Positions 1-8,800 of a stretch of 44,891 nucleotides of DNA are shown in pieces (within the stretch, counting starts at the first letter, position 1; the number at the start of each line of letters is the position of its first letter). This DNA is from a virus, in IMG/VR virus record IMGVR_UViG_3300049847_000561, positions 1 through 44,891 of that record; one strand, given 5' to 3'. Below the pieces are notes generated by a model that worked only from the letters and a program-made list of their open reading frames with translations, ran no database searches and had not been told where the DNA came from. A program made the translations under genes and the position numbers.

Positions 1-133
1 ATAGCAAAAGCAACTACTGCGATGCTTTCTTTAAAGTTCCCTCGTGGAAAGTATCTGGTAAGCGGGGAGGCTCCGTTAACCATGCGCGCTGGCGGTTTAT
101 GGGTGATGGAGGGCGCTGAGTTCCTTCACACTA
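1..133. repeat. Left copy of the end-to-end overlap
   Basis: Bases 1-133 are the same as 44759-44891 except at position 7 (A here, C in the right copy). The tailspike reading frame runs straight through the join, which is what a circular or circularly permuted molecule looks like when written linearly. It is probably an assembly overlap, not a physical terminal repeat, because it lies inside a coding gene. Real terminal repeats cannot be excluded without read-end data. Confidence 0.93.
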
Positions 134-1341
134 CATCTACAGAATCGACGATCAAAGCCGACACTATTGATGATTGGAATATTCTTGGTGCATTTACCAT
201 CACGGGAAGCGCATCCACTGCTGGCACTGCGAAGGGCGTTTACGCAAAAGGCTGCAATCGCTGGCGCGTGGAAAAGCCTACTTTCAAAACTATTCGAGGA
301 TACGGGCTTTACATCGAAGGGGGAACGCCGTCCGGCACATACAGGGGCGATCAAGGCTACATCGAAAACCCGGTTGCGCTGCAATGCTATATCGGGATGG
401 ACGTTGAGACTGGAGCAGGGGCTGAATACTGCGTAATTAACAACCCGATGATAACCGGCTGCACCACTGGTGCGGTAATCAAAGGAGGAAATACGGTTGT
501 GGTCGGCGGGAACATCACTGATAACAACGATAACCTTTCTCTTGCGGCAGGCGGCAACCACGGGCATGGGATATTCTCCGGGACAAACATAAATCACGGA
601 GTACAATACAACGTAAGGGCGCTTAATGTAGTCAATGGATATTCTTTTGAGGGATGCCATCTTTACGGTAACGGTAGCGGAAGCGGTGCTATCTATCTGT
701 CAAACTGCAAGGGCATTGTTTTTAGTAGCGGCTACTTGGATTGTTGGATTTACAATGATAGTGGTGCTGATAGCGGTTGGAACTACGCTAAAAACATGTA
801 TTGCCCCGGGAGTTACACTGTAAAAGTAACGGATACTGGAGCAGGCAAAGAACAATTTATCGCGCTTGGGTTAACCGGGCCTGGCTCGCTTGATGGTGGG
901 CTTAACATATCAGACCCTAGTGAAGTTTATGTTCATGCAAGACGTATTACTACTCAATCGCTTACTAGCTCTTCCGCATCCATATTAGTATTTAATGACG
1001 TGCAAACTAATGGCGACCGCAGGCAAGCATACGATTCTGCAACTGGAACATTCACGGTGCCTGTGGAGCAAGGTGGGCAATACAGAATATTTGTTTGTGT
1101 AGTATTTGCGGGAACAGCAATCACGCCAAATTACTGTGATGTAAATGTAAATAGTGGTGCTGAATTCAACAACGTTCCACTGGTTAACATTGGGACAGGT
1201 TTTATTAGTGGCGCATTAACTACTGATGTGTTTTTGAACGCAGGGGAGACGATAGAAATTATTGGTAATATATCTGGCACTTCGCCGGTATTCGGCAGTG
1301 TAGCATATAAATCATGTTTGTCTATTGAAAAAATTTCGTAA
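1..1341 (+). CDS. Tailspike/tail fibre, C-terminal part (gene wraps from window end)
   Basis: This is the continuation of the gene that begins at 44453; the joined protein is about 548 residues. The frame is open from base 1, and the ATG at 22 is internal. The middle part has the short, Gly/Asn-rich repeating strands of a right-handed parallel beta-helix, as in receptor-binding and polysaccharide-degrading tailspikes. The last 130 residues or so (from about 950) look like a C1q/TNF-type jelly roll (AYDSATGTFTVPVEQGGQYR), a common C-terminal trimerisation knob. It sits at the end of the P22-like tail genes, where P22 gp9 also lies. The tailspike role is inferred from fold signs and position; the substrate cannot be read from the sequence. 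Confidence 0.85.
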   Translation: MAKATTAMLSLKFPRGKYLVSGEAPLTMRAGGLWVMEGAEFLHTTSTESTIKADTIDDWNILGAFTITGSASTAGTAKGVYAKGCNRWRVEKPTFKTIRGYGLYIEGGTPSGTYRGDQGYIENPVALQCYIGMDVETGAGAEYCVINNPMITGCTTGAVIKGGNTVVVGGNITDNNDNLSLAAGGNHGHGIFSGTNINHGVQYNVRALNVVNGYSFEGCHLYGNGSGSGAIYLSNCKGIVFSSGYLDCWIYNDSGADSGWNYAKNMYCPGSYTVKVTDTGAGKEQFIALGLTGPGSLDGGLNISDPSEVYVHARRITTQSLTSSSASILVFNDVQTNGDRRQAYDSATGTFTVPVEQGGQYRIFVCVVFAGTAITPNYCDVNVNSGAEFNNVPLVNIGTGFISGALTTDVFLNAGETIEIIGNISGTSPVFGSVAYKSCLSIEKIS

Positions 1342-1362
1342 CTTTTTGTTTAAGGAATCAAG

Positions 1363-1623
1363 ATGCTTCAAAAAAGTACATGGCACTTAGACAAAACGTT
1401 TAATATTAGTCATGCAATTACTACCATTGCGATAGTGGTATCCCTGTTCAGTTGGGGGAGTAAGATTGACACCCGGATTAGTCTTGTGGAACAGCAACTT
1501 GCGGCGCAAGCGCGTCTGGATGAACAGCAAGATAAGCGTATGAAAGAAGCAGTAGATAACATTAGATCGGATATTACTTTGGTATCTATGAAGCTTGATC
1601 GGTTAATTGAACGTAAATACTAG
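1363..1623 (+). CDS. Small membrane protein: one TM segment plus coiled coil
   Basis: 86 residues. A hydrophobic helix (about residues 17-33, AITTIAIVVSLFSW) is followed by a charged, Gln/Glu-rich region that should form a coiled coil to the C-terminus. AGGA lies 8-9 bases before the ATG. It is the first gene after the tailspike and heads a run of small genes that includes holin-like and lipoprotein genes. The layout, an N-terminal anchor with a helical periplasmic or cytoplasmic part, would suit an inner-membrane spanin or a holin-associated protein, but no family signature is clear. Lysis function is inferred only from location and topology. Confidence 0.7.
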   Translation: MLQKSTWHLDKTFNISHAITTIAIVVSLFSWGSKIDTRISLVEQQLAAQARLDEQQDKRMKEAVDNIRSDITLVSMKLDRLIERKY

Positions 1624-1632
1624 GAGATTCAA

Positions 1633-1932
1633 ATGATATTCCCTAAAGGCACGGTTAAGATGGCGACGGTGAAGTGGGTGGATGCGGATGGCGATGCAGC
1701 AGTGGTTGATGGGATTCCTGTTTGGGCAGTGTCCCCGCCGGAATTGGCAACACTGGTTCCGAATGCGGACGGGATGAGCTGTGTGATTACGTTAGGTCAT
1801 GCAGTCGGCACATTGCAATTATCCGTTCGTGCTGACGCCGATCTTGGCGAAGGTGTGAAAGAAGTGATCGCTACAGTGGATCTCGAAGTGGTCGCAGGAG
1901 AGGCGGTCGTTGGAACGCTAGTTTTGTCATGA
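1633..1932 (+). CDS. Hypothetical virion protein, Ig-like beta fold
   Basis: 99 residues, ATG preceded by AGGAG at good spacing. The sequence is a series of short beta strands ending in a repeated VEVVAGEAV-type strand, and starts with a KWVDADGD motif; the pattern resembles the small bacterial-Ig-like domains often attached to or found beside phage fibres. No catalytic residues or membrane segment are visible. Its stop overlaps the next start by 4 bases, so the two genes are probably coupled in translation. The Ig-like assignment is a judgement from strand pattern, not from a family match. Confidence 0.65.
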   Translation: MIFPKGTVKMATVKWVDADGDAAVVDGIPVWAVSPPELATLVPNADGMSCVITLGHAVGTLQLSVRADADLGEGVKEVIATVDLEVVAGEAVVGTLVLS

Positions 1933-2141
1933 GCACATCGAGCGACTTGCGTGCTGACGCAGATCGGCTCCAGTTGCTCGTTGGCCGCATCTCGGGCATT
2001 GAAGCAGATATCGAAGCGTTGAAGAGAGCAGAAGCTCCATTAGTGAAAGAAGCCGGGGAGGTAGCGAAGAGGATTGAGGTGGAGCTTGCATTGCTTGTAT
2101 CTTCCCGGCCAGCAGTTCGTGGAATTATTACTTTAACTTAA
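1929..2141 (+). CDS. Small coiled-coil protein
   Basis: 70 residues, starting in an ATGA overlap with the preceding gene. Residues 5-55 are rich in Leu, Glu, Lys and Ala with heptad-like spacing (ADRLQLLVGRISGIEADIEA), so it is probably one long helix or coiled coil. No signal peptide, membrane segment or known motif is seen. It lies between a predicted Ig-like protein and an unknown gene in the tail/lysis stretch; a structural or chaperone role is possible but unsupported. Confidence 0.65.
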   Translation: MSTSSDLRADADRLQLLVGRISGIEADIEALKRAEAPLVKEAGEVAKRIEVELALLVSSRPAVRGIITLT

Positions 2142-2151
2142 GGAGTTTACC

Positions 2152-2511
2152 ATGCATAAAATTGTCATTACTGCAGTGCATCCTTCAGTGCCAGCAGTGA
2201 GTGTTATATTTACAGGACTCACTCCGCTAGAAGCAGCGGAAGTAGAATCTGCCCTGGTTTGCGGCGCATCGGATTGCAATCAACTGTCAGCGATGCGTGC
2301 CGGGGGTCGGAATCTTCCAGTGGCTTCTACCAATCTGGGCACGGGTACTGCGGGTTATACTATAGAAAGTGACGATCCAGCAGTTACTTGGGGATATTCA
2401 GGGAACAATACTTACTCAAATGTTTCACAAGAAGATTTTATAGGCTACCTAGCTGCGATTGAAGTGCGGTTGAGTCGCATTTCTCCCGCGGCAAAAGCTA
2501 AACGGAGTTAA
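2152..2511 (+). CDS. Hypothetical protein
   Basis: 119 residues, ATG after a good AAGGAG site. The N-terminal 50 residues alternate beta strands and a helix (LTPLEAAEVESALV). The middle is Gly/Thr/Ser-rich (LGTGTAGYTI) and the C-terminus is a basic helix. No membrane segment, cysteine cluster or enzyme motif is seen. It directly precedes the holin-like gene, whose ribosome site lies in its last codons. I do not recognise the family. Confidence 0.6.
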   Translation: MHKIVITAVHPSVPAVSVIFTGLTPLEAAEVESALVCGASDCNQLSAMRAGGRNLPVASTNLGTGTAGYTIESDDPAVTWGYSGNNTYSNVSQEDFIGYLAAIEVRLSRISPAAKAKRS

Positions 2512-2515
2512 TAAA

Positions 2516-2665
2516 TTGCTTACTGCAGCATGGTTAGTTGTATTGAAGATAATTGCTATAGCTGCAGTAGGCGCTTCTATTCTTGTTCTTGCAACAGAGG
2601 AGAGTGTGCGGGTGCTCGCAGTTCTCGCTCTTGCAGGAATGCTGATGGTGTGGTATTGGTTCTGA
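2516..2665 (+). CDS. Holin-like small membrane protein (two TM helices)
   Basis: A 49-residue gene starting at TTG 2516. GGAG at 2504-2507 is well spaced for it, and no ATG lies near. The product is almost all hydrophobic: one helix near residues 5-25 (AWLVVLKIIAIAAVGASILV), a short charged turn (ATEESVR), and a second helix ending in LMVWYWF. Two helices with a polar turn is the layout of class II holins, which open the inner membrane at lysis. The next gene encodes a lipoprotein, which supports a lysis cassette. The role is inferred from topology and context. Confidence 0.65.
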   Translation: MLTAAWLVVLKIIAIAAVGASILVLATEESVRVLAVLALAGMLMVWYWF

Positions 2666-2674
2666 GGAAATGCT

Positions 2675-2842
2675 ATGGATAAATATGTGATTGTGCTATT
2701 ATTTCCTTTGTTTGGTTGCGCAGGACTGCCTTCGTATGATGCGTGTGAAACGCTTCGTTATGAACGCACAAAGGAGCAGATTGAAGTGGTGTGCAAGCGT
2801 AGTTCCGCTGTGATCACGCTTCCGAGTATCCCGGGACTCTAA
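2675..2842 (+). CDS. Small lipoprotein, o-spanin (Rz1)-like
   Basis: A 55-residue gene with GAGGAA just upstream. The N-terminus is a lipoprotein signal: MDKYV followed by a hydrophobic stretch and the lipobox LFGC, with Cys15 as the lipidation site. The mature peptide is about 41 residues, contains two further cysteines and ends Pro/Gly-rich (LPSIPGL). Short outer-membrane lipoproteins beside a holin are typical outer spanins, which complete lysis in Gram-negative hosts. No overlapping Rz-type partner is obvious; the coiled-coil membrane protein at 1363 is the nearest candidate. The stop TAA shares its last A with the next ATG. Confidence 0.65.
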   Translation: MDKYVIVLLFPLFGCAGLPSYDACETLRYERTKEQIEVVCKRSSAVITLPSIPGL

Positions 2843-3276
2843 TGGCCACTTTCCAGCCGCCGCCGACTTATGCCGAAGTCGTTCTTGTGGACGAGGCAGG
2901 AAAGCGGCCGCCCCGTTTTAACCCTATTTGGCTGAAATGGTTTGTGGATGTAGCAAGGGCACTTGCGGCGGCTGCGGGAGGCAGTGGAACGTTGGTGCAT
3001 AATTCTTTAACTGGAATTCAAGGAGGTGTAGCAGATGAAGCCTATCATCTTTCTGCGTCTCAACTCTCTGCAATTCTTGCTGCACTTCCGCCGAGTGGAG
3101 CATTGGCGCTTCCTCTGCACACAGTTGCTGGATTGCCGACTGGGTCAAAAGGATACGTGGCAATGGTAACAGATTCCACACAGACGTTGATTGTGGGACT
3201 GGGACTTGCAGTAGTTGGTGGCGGGGCAAACAACGTCCCTGTGTATCATGACGGAACCATCTGGAGAATAGGATGA
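2842..3276 (+). CDS. Tail fibre-associated structural protein
   Basis: 144 residues, start overlapping the preceding stop (TAATG). The motif HNSLTGIQGG followed by YHLSASQ is common in tail-fibre and fibre-tip proteins of many phages, where it forms a short repeat domain before the distal end. The N-terminus contains FNPIWLKWFVD, also seen in small phage structural proteins. The C-terminus is Gly-rich and ends VYHDGTIWRIG, typical of fibre tips. The gene lies between the lysis-like genes and a GNAT gene. The structural role is fairly likely; the exact place in the virion is unknown. Confidence 0.65.
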   Translation: MATFQPPPTYAEVVLVDEAGKRPPRFNPIWLKWFVDVARALAAAAGGSGTLVHNSLTGIQGGVADEAYHLSASQLSAILAALPPSGALALPLHTVAGLPTGSKGYVAMVTDSTQTLIVGLGLAVVGGGANNVPVYHDGTIWRIG

Positions 3277-3743
3277 TCAGTGAGATAGAAGGGGTATACT
3301 TCGCACGGGAGACTGCGGCGCAGGTGATGCAGGAAATTGAACCACTTATGAAAGCTCATGAGGAGGTGCTGAAGAATGATATCACGCAAGAGTGGCCACT
3401 GGATGTTGACTTCGCACGGTATAGAAGAGCTGAAACAAACGGCGCATTTCGAGCCTATACTGCCAGGCATAACGGGAAGTTGGTTGGGTATTGCACTTTC
3501 TTCATCGCGAGTGCTACGCAACGAAAGTCTCTGGTCATTGCACACGAGGATGCGCTCTATCTGGCTCCGGAATATCGAAAGATGGGAGTGGCGAAGGGAC
3601 TCATGAACTTTGCAAACGATGGGCTGAAGGATGTAGCTGAGCTAGTAATCTACCATGCGCCAGAGGCGAATCCTCGCTTCGGTGTGCTGCTCAAGAGGGC
3701 AGGGTATAAGAAATATTCTGAATATTACGCAAGGAGATTATAA
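3273..3743 (+). CDS. GNAT-family N-acetyltransferase
   Basis: 156 residues, starting in an ATGA overlap. The acetyl-CoA-binding motif A is clear: a strand (EDALYLAPEYR) followed by RKMGVAKGLMNFA, fitting the R/Q-x-x-G-x-G/A signature of Gcn5-related acetyltransferases. A following strand with an alpha-helix (AELVIYHAPEANPRFGVLLKRAGYK) fits motif B. The N-terminal half is helical and would form the substrate side. It is embedded in virion genes, directly before the ejection proteins, so it is expressed late; it might modify a virion or host protein. The substrate is unknown. Confidence 0.8.
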   Translation: MISEIEGVYFARETAAQVMQEIEPLMKAHEEVLKNDITQEWPLDVDFARYRRAETNGAFRAYTARHNGKLVGYCTFFIASATQRKSLVIAHEDALYLAPEYRKMGVAKGLMNFANDGLKDVAELVIYHAPEANPRFGVLLKRAGYKKYSEYYARRL

Positions 3744-4702
3744 TGGCTTGTGCAGCGGTGGGTGCGTTTTTTGCAGAACTGGGGGCGAGTGCGGCAGCTG
3801 AAGGAGCTGTTGCTGCGGGGGTAGGTGAGGCAGCGGCAGGAGGGGTAGCCCTTGGTGCAGGAGAAGCAGCGGCAGGCGGTGCGGCGATTGGCGCGGGGGA
3901 AGCAGCTGCGGGTGGTGCAGCAATAGGTGCAGGGGAAGCGGGTGCATTTGGAGCTGCTTCTGCGGGGGAGTTGGCGGCAGCGAGTGCGGCTGATGCTACA
4001 GCATACGGCACAGGGGCAGGAGCTTTTGGCTTTGACGCAGGAGCTTATGCGAGTACTGGTGCGGGACTAGCTGGATCAGATATTGGGTCGGTTGCTGGAT
4101 GGTCTACATCTCCGTCATTTGAAGCTCTTGGTGGATCCTATGGAAGCGGTGGCTTTGGTTTGAGCGATCTTGGATCGTTCTATAAGTCCTACGTTTCTCC
4201 GGCAATGAGTGCCTTTTCTGGAATTAACGGACTGATGAATGCGGAAGAGCAGAAGAAACGTGCAGCAATGGCGAGTATGCTAGCCGATCCGTATGGCGCA
4301 TCGGGTGGCAGGGCGCAGGCGCAGGGACAGTTAAGTAATCTGATGAATGATCCGAGCCAGGTCGCCGCGAATGATCCAGCGTATAAACTTCGTATTCAAG
4401 CAGCCCAGCGAGCAATGGCGACGCATGGCCAGGGCAGTGGAGCGATGGGCGTAGCAGCGGCGAATGCTTCAACGGACTGGTATAATGCGCGGTTGGCGCA
4501 ACTTGGGCCTCTTGCTGGTGCGCAATTCTCTCCGGCGCAAGCGCAGCAAATTGCGATGCAAGGATACCAAGGCGCAAGCAATACGACGAGTCAGGCGCTC
4601 GGTTCCCTCGGATTCGCCGGGCAGCAACTCGCAGGACAGAACACCGCTTCCATGCCCCCGGCAGTTCGCCAGTGGCTGGCCCAACAAGCGATGGTGGCGT
4701 AA
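3743..4702 (+). CDS. Ejection/internal virion protein, small (Gly/Ala repeat N-terminus)
   Basis: 319 residues. The start shares a base with the preceding stop. Residues 1-80 are extremely Gly/Ala-rich and include tandem 12-residue units (GEAAAGGAAIGA), giving a weakly hydrophobic, GxxxG-rich segment that could enter membranes. The rest is helical, with Gln/Ala/Ser-rich parts typical of podovirus internal virion proteins such as the small ejectosome component. It is the first of three consecutive large virion genes that end the late operon, the position of ejection proteins in P22-like and T7-like phages. The role is inferred from composition and place. Confidence 0.65.
   Translation: MACAAVGAFFAELGASAAAEGAVAAGVGEAAAGGVALGAGEAAAGGAAIGAGEAAAGGAAIGAGEAGAFGAASAGELAAASAADATAYGTGAGAFGFDAGAYASTGAGLAGSDIGSVAGWSTSPSFEALGGSYGSGGFGLSDLGSFYKSYVSPAMSAFSGINGLMNAEEQKKRAAMASMLADPYGASGGRAQAQGQLSNLMNDPSQVAANDPAYKLRIQAAQRAMATHGQGSGAMGVAAANASTDWYNARLAQLGPLAGAQFSPAQAQQIAMQGYQGASNTTSQALGSLGFAGQQLAGQNTASMPPAVRQWLAQQAMVA
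3824..3955 (+). repeat. Tandem 36-bp repeats encoding GEAAAGG(A/V)A(I/L)GA
   Basis: Three consecutive 36-bp units encode near-identical 12-residue blocks (codons 28-63 of the gene at 3743), followed by a decayed fourth unit (GEAGAFGA). The units differ mainly at third codon positions, so the protein pattern looks maintained. The array lies in the Gly/Ala-rich N-terminus of a predicted ejection protein. Confidence 0.85.
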
Positions 4703-5833
4703 ATGGCTGAACTATGGGGGGCACCAAACGGGATCATCGCTGCGGAGGAGATGCAGCGGAAGAACTTTCTTTCAGGATTAGAAGCGCAGAAGGTTCTTCT
4801 GGATGTGCAGGAGCAACCGGTTAAGCTGGACAAGATGCGGGCGGAGACGCTGCATCAATTGACGCTATCGGGATTGAATCAAGCACAGATTAACGAGAAG
4901 CAGCGTGTTGCGGAGATGCAGCGAGCGATGACCGAGGCGTCAGTTGCTGCGGATGCGGAACTGGCGAAGCGGGATCAGCTGATTGCAGGGGCGGCAGTGC
5001 AAGGAAGGAATGCGACCGTCGCTGACTTGGGAAAAGATGGGAAAGTTCCAGTTAATACGCGGACGGCGCGGCTGGAAGAGACAATTCGCCAAGCGGAGAA
5101 ACGTGGAGCGTCGGAGCTGGATCTTGTTCCGCTGCGAAAAGAACTGTCTACAATCCTTCAGCAAGATGCAAGCGCGCTGCATCAGACTGCGCAGGCGTTT
5201 GAGCAGCAGGCCCTCACGCGGATTAAGACGCAAGAGGAGCTTGCCTCTCTTGCCAACTACGCGAAGAAAGGACCAAGGCAATACGCGGAAGCGCTTCAAC
5301 AAGCGATGCAGATCCCTGGAGTTAACCTATCCCGCTTTCCGCCAGTGTGGAGTCCTGTGGTCATTCCAATGCTGGATGCGATTACTTCCGGCGTGCTGAA
5401 AGAAAAGGATCGAATTGATCTTCAGATCAAGCAGCAGCAGGCGAACGCGGCAAGTGCGCGAGCTGCTGCGGATCAGGCACGGGCTGGTACTGATGCGATG
5501 GTGGCAAGTGAAAGAGTGAAACTGATGCAAGCCCGAAGAGCACGAATTGAGGCGAGTATTGGGGATGGACCAGGGGAAGTGAGTGAAGCAAGGCGAGCCA
5601 CGACAGAACTGAAACGGCAGCAAATAGCCGCGAAGGATCGTGCAGAATTTCCACAGATTCCACTTGATCCCTCTGGAATCTCTATCAACCGTTCCTACAC
5701 TACAATGAACGGGGAGAAGGTTCGTGCTGTGCTTGATCCTAACGGAACACAGAAGAATGCGAATGGTCAGCGTTTCAGCTTGGTGAGAATTACAAAGGCC
5801 AAGAAACCGGTTGACGATGGAGAGGAGGATTAA
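4703..5833 (+). CDS. Ejection/internal virion protein, coiled-coil
   Basis: 376 residues, ATG one base after the preceding stop codon. Nearly the whole protein is predicted helical: long Gln/Ala/Lys/Arg-rich stretches with heptads in residues 10-100 and 180-310. The C-terminal 60 residues change to short strands (YTTMNGEKVRAVLDPNGTQK). It has no enzyme motif, membrane segment or signal peptide. It is the middle of three virion genes ending the late operon, so an internal or ejected protein is likely. The next gene's ribosome site lies in its last codons. Confidence 0.65.
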   Translation: MAELWGAPNGIIAAEEMQRKNFLSGLEAQKVLLDVQEQPVKLDKMRAETLHQLTLSGLNQAQINEKQRVAEMQRAMTEASVAADAELAKRDQLIAGAAVQGRNATVADLGKDGKVPVNTRTARLEETIRQAEKRGASELDLVPLRKELSTILQQDASALHQTAQAFEQQALTRIKTQEELASLANYAKKGPRQYAEALQQAMQIPGVNLSRFPPVWSPVVIPMLDAITSGVLKEKDRIDLQIKQQQANAASARAAADQARAGTDAMVASERVKLMQARRARIEASIGDGPGEVSEARRATTELKRQQIAAKDRAEFPQIPLDPSGISINRSYTTMNGEKVRAVLDPNGTQKNANGQRFSLVRITKAKKPVDDGEED

Positions 5834-5834
5834 A

Positions 5835-8800
5835 ATGGCTGATATCGTTTCGTGGGAGAGCGCAATTAAACCGGCAGTAACTGGCGGGGTGCCTTCAGCT
5901 AAAGGGGATATTGTAGACTGGAATACGGCGATTGGTGCGACTGAGAAGCCAGGGATGATCGAACGTGCAGCGGATACTGTGCTGAGGGCACTTGGCGTGA
6001 CGAGCTTCCGCGCGCAGGATCTCGGCGAGGCAGTTAAAGAATCGGTGAGAGGGCCGGTGCTGGCGAAGTCGGAAGTTGTAGGGAAGCGGGCGGAAAAGGC
6101 AGGTCGGTATCTTACGGGCAGTGCTGCGCAAGTAGCGGATATGCCAGTGCAAGCGATTGCTTCAGTGCCGCGGACGGTGGGGTTTTTTACCATGATGCCG
6201 GTATTGCAAGCACTCGGCGCCGATGCGAAGACTGCTGCAACCGGAGCGAAGATCCTCACGGAGAATATTCCGGAGGAAATTGCTTCTCCCTGGGCAAGCA
6301 CGGCAAAATCGCTAGGACTGGAGAAGCAATACAACGATAATCCAGTGGGATGGATCCTGCACGGACTTTCAGAGTTTGTAAGTAAAGGTGCAAGCAAAGC
6401 GGAAAAGTCCACTGGGATTCCGTCGGAAGTGCTGGAACAACTTGCCGACACGACGATGGGTGCGCTGGGGATTAAGGCGATTAAAGGTGCGGTGAAAGGG
6501 CGAGCAGACTTCAAAGCTGCGGAGCAGCTGAAAGCAGATAAAGCAGTCGCCGCTGCTGCGGAGAAGGCGGCGGCGGAGAAAGTTGCCTGGGTGGAAGAGG
6601 AGATGAATGCGCGGCGGGCTGAGTCGACGATGCAAGCGCGTCTAACGAATACTCCTTCGAAGATGCGGCAGGAAGCAGAGGCGAAATTCACGCAAGAGAT
6701 GAAGATGCAAGAGGCTGCGCTGAAGGATATGCAGCCGGACGTGAGAGCGATTATTGCAGAGGTGAAGAAGACTCCGGCGCCGACTCCGAAGGATGCAGGA
6801 GTGGCGTGGGTGGAGGATCTGTTTCAGAAGGCGAAGGAAGGGAAGCTGGAGGAGCCTGCTCCAAAGGTTGATTCTGCGAAACCGCTGACTCCGTTGGAGA
6901 GGGCACAAGCAGCAGATGCCATCAAGCTCCCCTCCACAAACGAATTGTATGTGCAGAGATTAGCAGAACGGGCAAGCAAAGGGGAGACCTTGCTTCCTAA
7001 TGAAGCAAGCATTCTGCGGACAGTGGGGGAGCAGTCCGGAATTGTGAAGGCAGGAAAGTCTACAGGGAAGATTGATCCGGAGTTGCTGACCGTGCTGGCG
7101 GGTGGAGCGACAGGGCTTGCAGTGGGATTGCCTCTTCTCCAAGCTGCCTGGAATCATTATAATCCAGATCAGCAGATTTCGTTGAAGGCTCTCGCAAATG
7201 GGGCTTCGTTGTGGGTGAAACAAGCAGGGCCAGGGGAGCAGGATAGGAATCTGACGCCGAAGAGGAAGATCCCGGAGGTGGTCGATCCTGGGATGGTGAA
7301 GGAGCCAGGGGATACTCCCCCCTGGATGCAGTATCGTAAGCCGGAAGCAGGCAGGGAAGTGATGGCGGAAGCATCAGATCTACTACCGGCAGTTGCAGGA
7401 GTTGCTGCTGCAGGAATGCTTAAAGGTAAGCTGCCGATTCTGGATAAGATTCCAGCTGCAGCCAAGGAAAGCTTACCGATACTCAAAGGTGAACAAGGAA
7501 ACATCGATCCGCGACTGGCTGCAGTGGGTGGCGGTGCAGCAATTGGGCTAGCAATCAATTCTTATTTTGAGAAGGACGCCCCTCTTCACAATATGCTCAT
7601 GGGAGCGGGACTTGCTGCGCTGGTGGCGTTTCCGAAGGGGCAGGAGCTTCTGAAGGATGGACTTCAATTCGCGGATAAGACACTAGGGGAAATCAGCACG
7701 CGGGTGAGGAATATTTCAGAAGAGTTGCTTCGTCCAATGCGGGCGCAGGAGCAACAGTGGATGGAAGGGACGCATAGGGATCTGGAAAGAGTTGATCCAT
7801 TCCTCAATCGACTGAATGCGAAGGAGATTCCTGCAGAAGTGAAGGGAGAACTTGACTCCGCACTGATGCGGAATGATCTGAGGGAAGTGGATCGCATTGC
7901 AAAGATTATTGGGCCGGAGGCACGGGCAGAATGGCAGGCGGTTAGGGATGTGTTGGAGCAGAAAGGGGAACAGCTGCAACAGTATTCTTATCTGACGAAG
8001 CTTCGGACGGATTATTTTCCCCTTGCAGTGAAGGATGTGGAAGGGCTGCTTAGTGCAGTGGGGAAAGAGTCACGGACGCGATTGGAGGATAAGCTTGCTG
8101 CGGCAGAGAAGAAATCGTTTAAGACGGCGGGAAGAGGACTGAATGAACTTGAACGGTCACTGATTGTGAATCAGGAACTTCGATCTTCTGCGCCTACGAG
8201 TGGAAGGGCAGGATTCCAGCGGCAGCGTGGAATAGAGATGTCGAAGGAACTGGAGCAGTATTATTATTCTCCTACTGAATCGCTTCATTCATATCTGCGT
8301 CAGGTGAATGCGGAGATTGCCAAGGCAGATTTCTTCGGTCGGGATGCCCAGATGGTGAAAACTGGCGGGGTTAGCTATCTGGATTTGGATGCCAGCATCG
8401 GATCGAAAGTGAGCGGGCTGTTGAAGGCAGGGGAAATTACTCAAGGGGAGATGGCGGAGCTGTCCTCCATGATCCGCTCACGATTCACCGGCGGGGAGCA
8501 AGGCGCATCTCGATGGGTGCAGGTGGCGAAAAATGTAGGCTACACCGGGACAATCGGGAATGTGCTGAGTGCGGTGGCCCAGGTGCAGGATGCACTGATG
8601 GCGCCATTTCACGCGGATGTGAGGGGAGCAGTTAGTTCTATCGCGCAGCAGATTACAGGTAGGCAACAGACCACTGCGAAGTCGTATGGAATGGTGGACC
8701 ATCTTTCGGAAGAATTTGTCAATACTTCCTCTTCCGCAAAGGCGCTAAATAGTATCTTCAAGATTAGTGGCTTCACCGCGATTGATTTGTTCGGGAAAGA

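Noticed and set aside
5327-6691. Long open frame (454 codons) on the minus strand
   Set aside because: It lies entirely opposite two well-supported virion genes, has a Ser/Ala/Pro-rich composition typical of the reverse complement of helical genes, and has no ribosome site.
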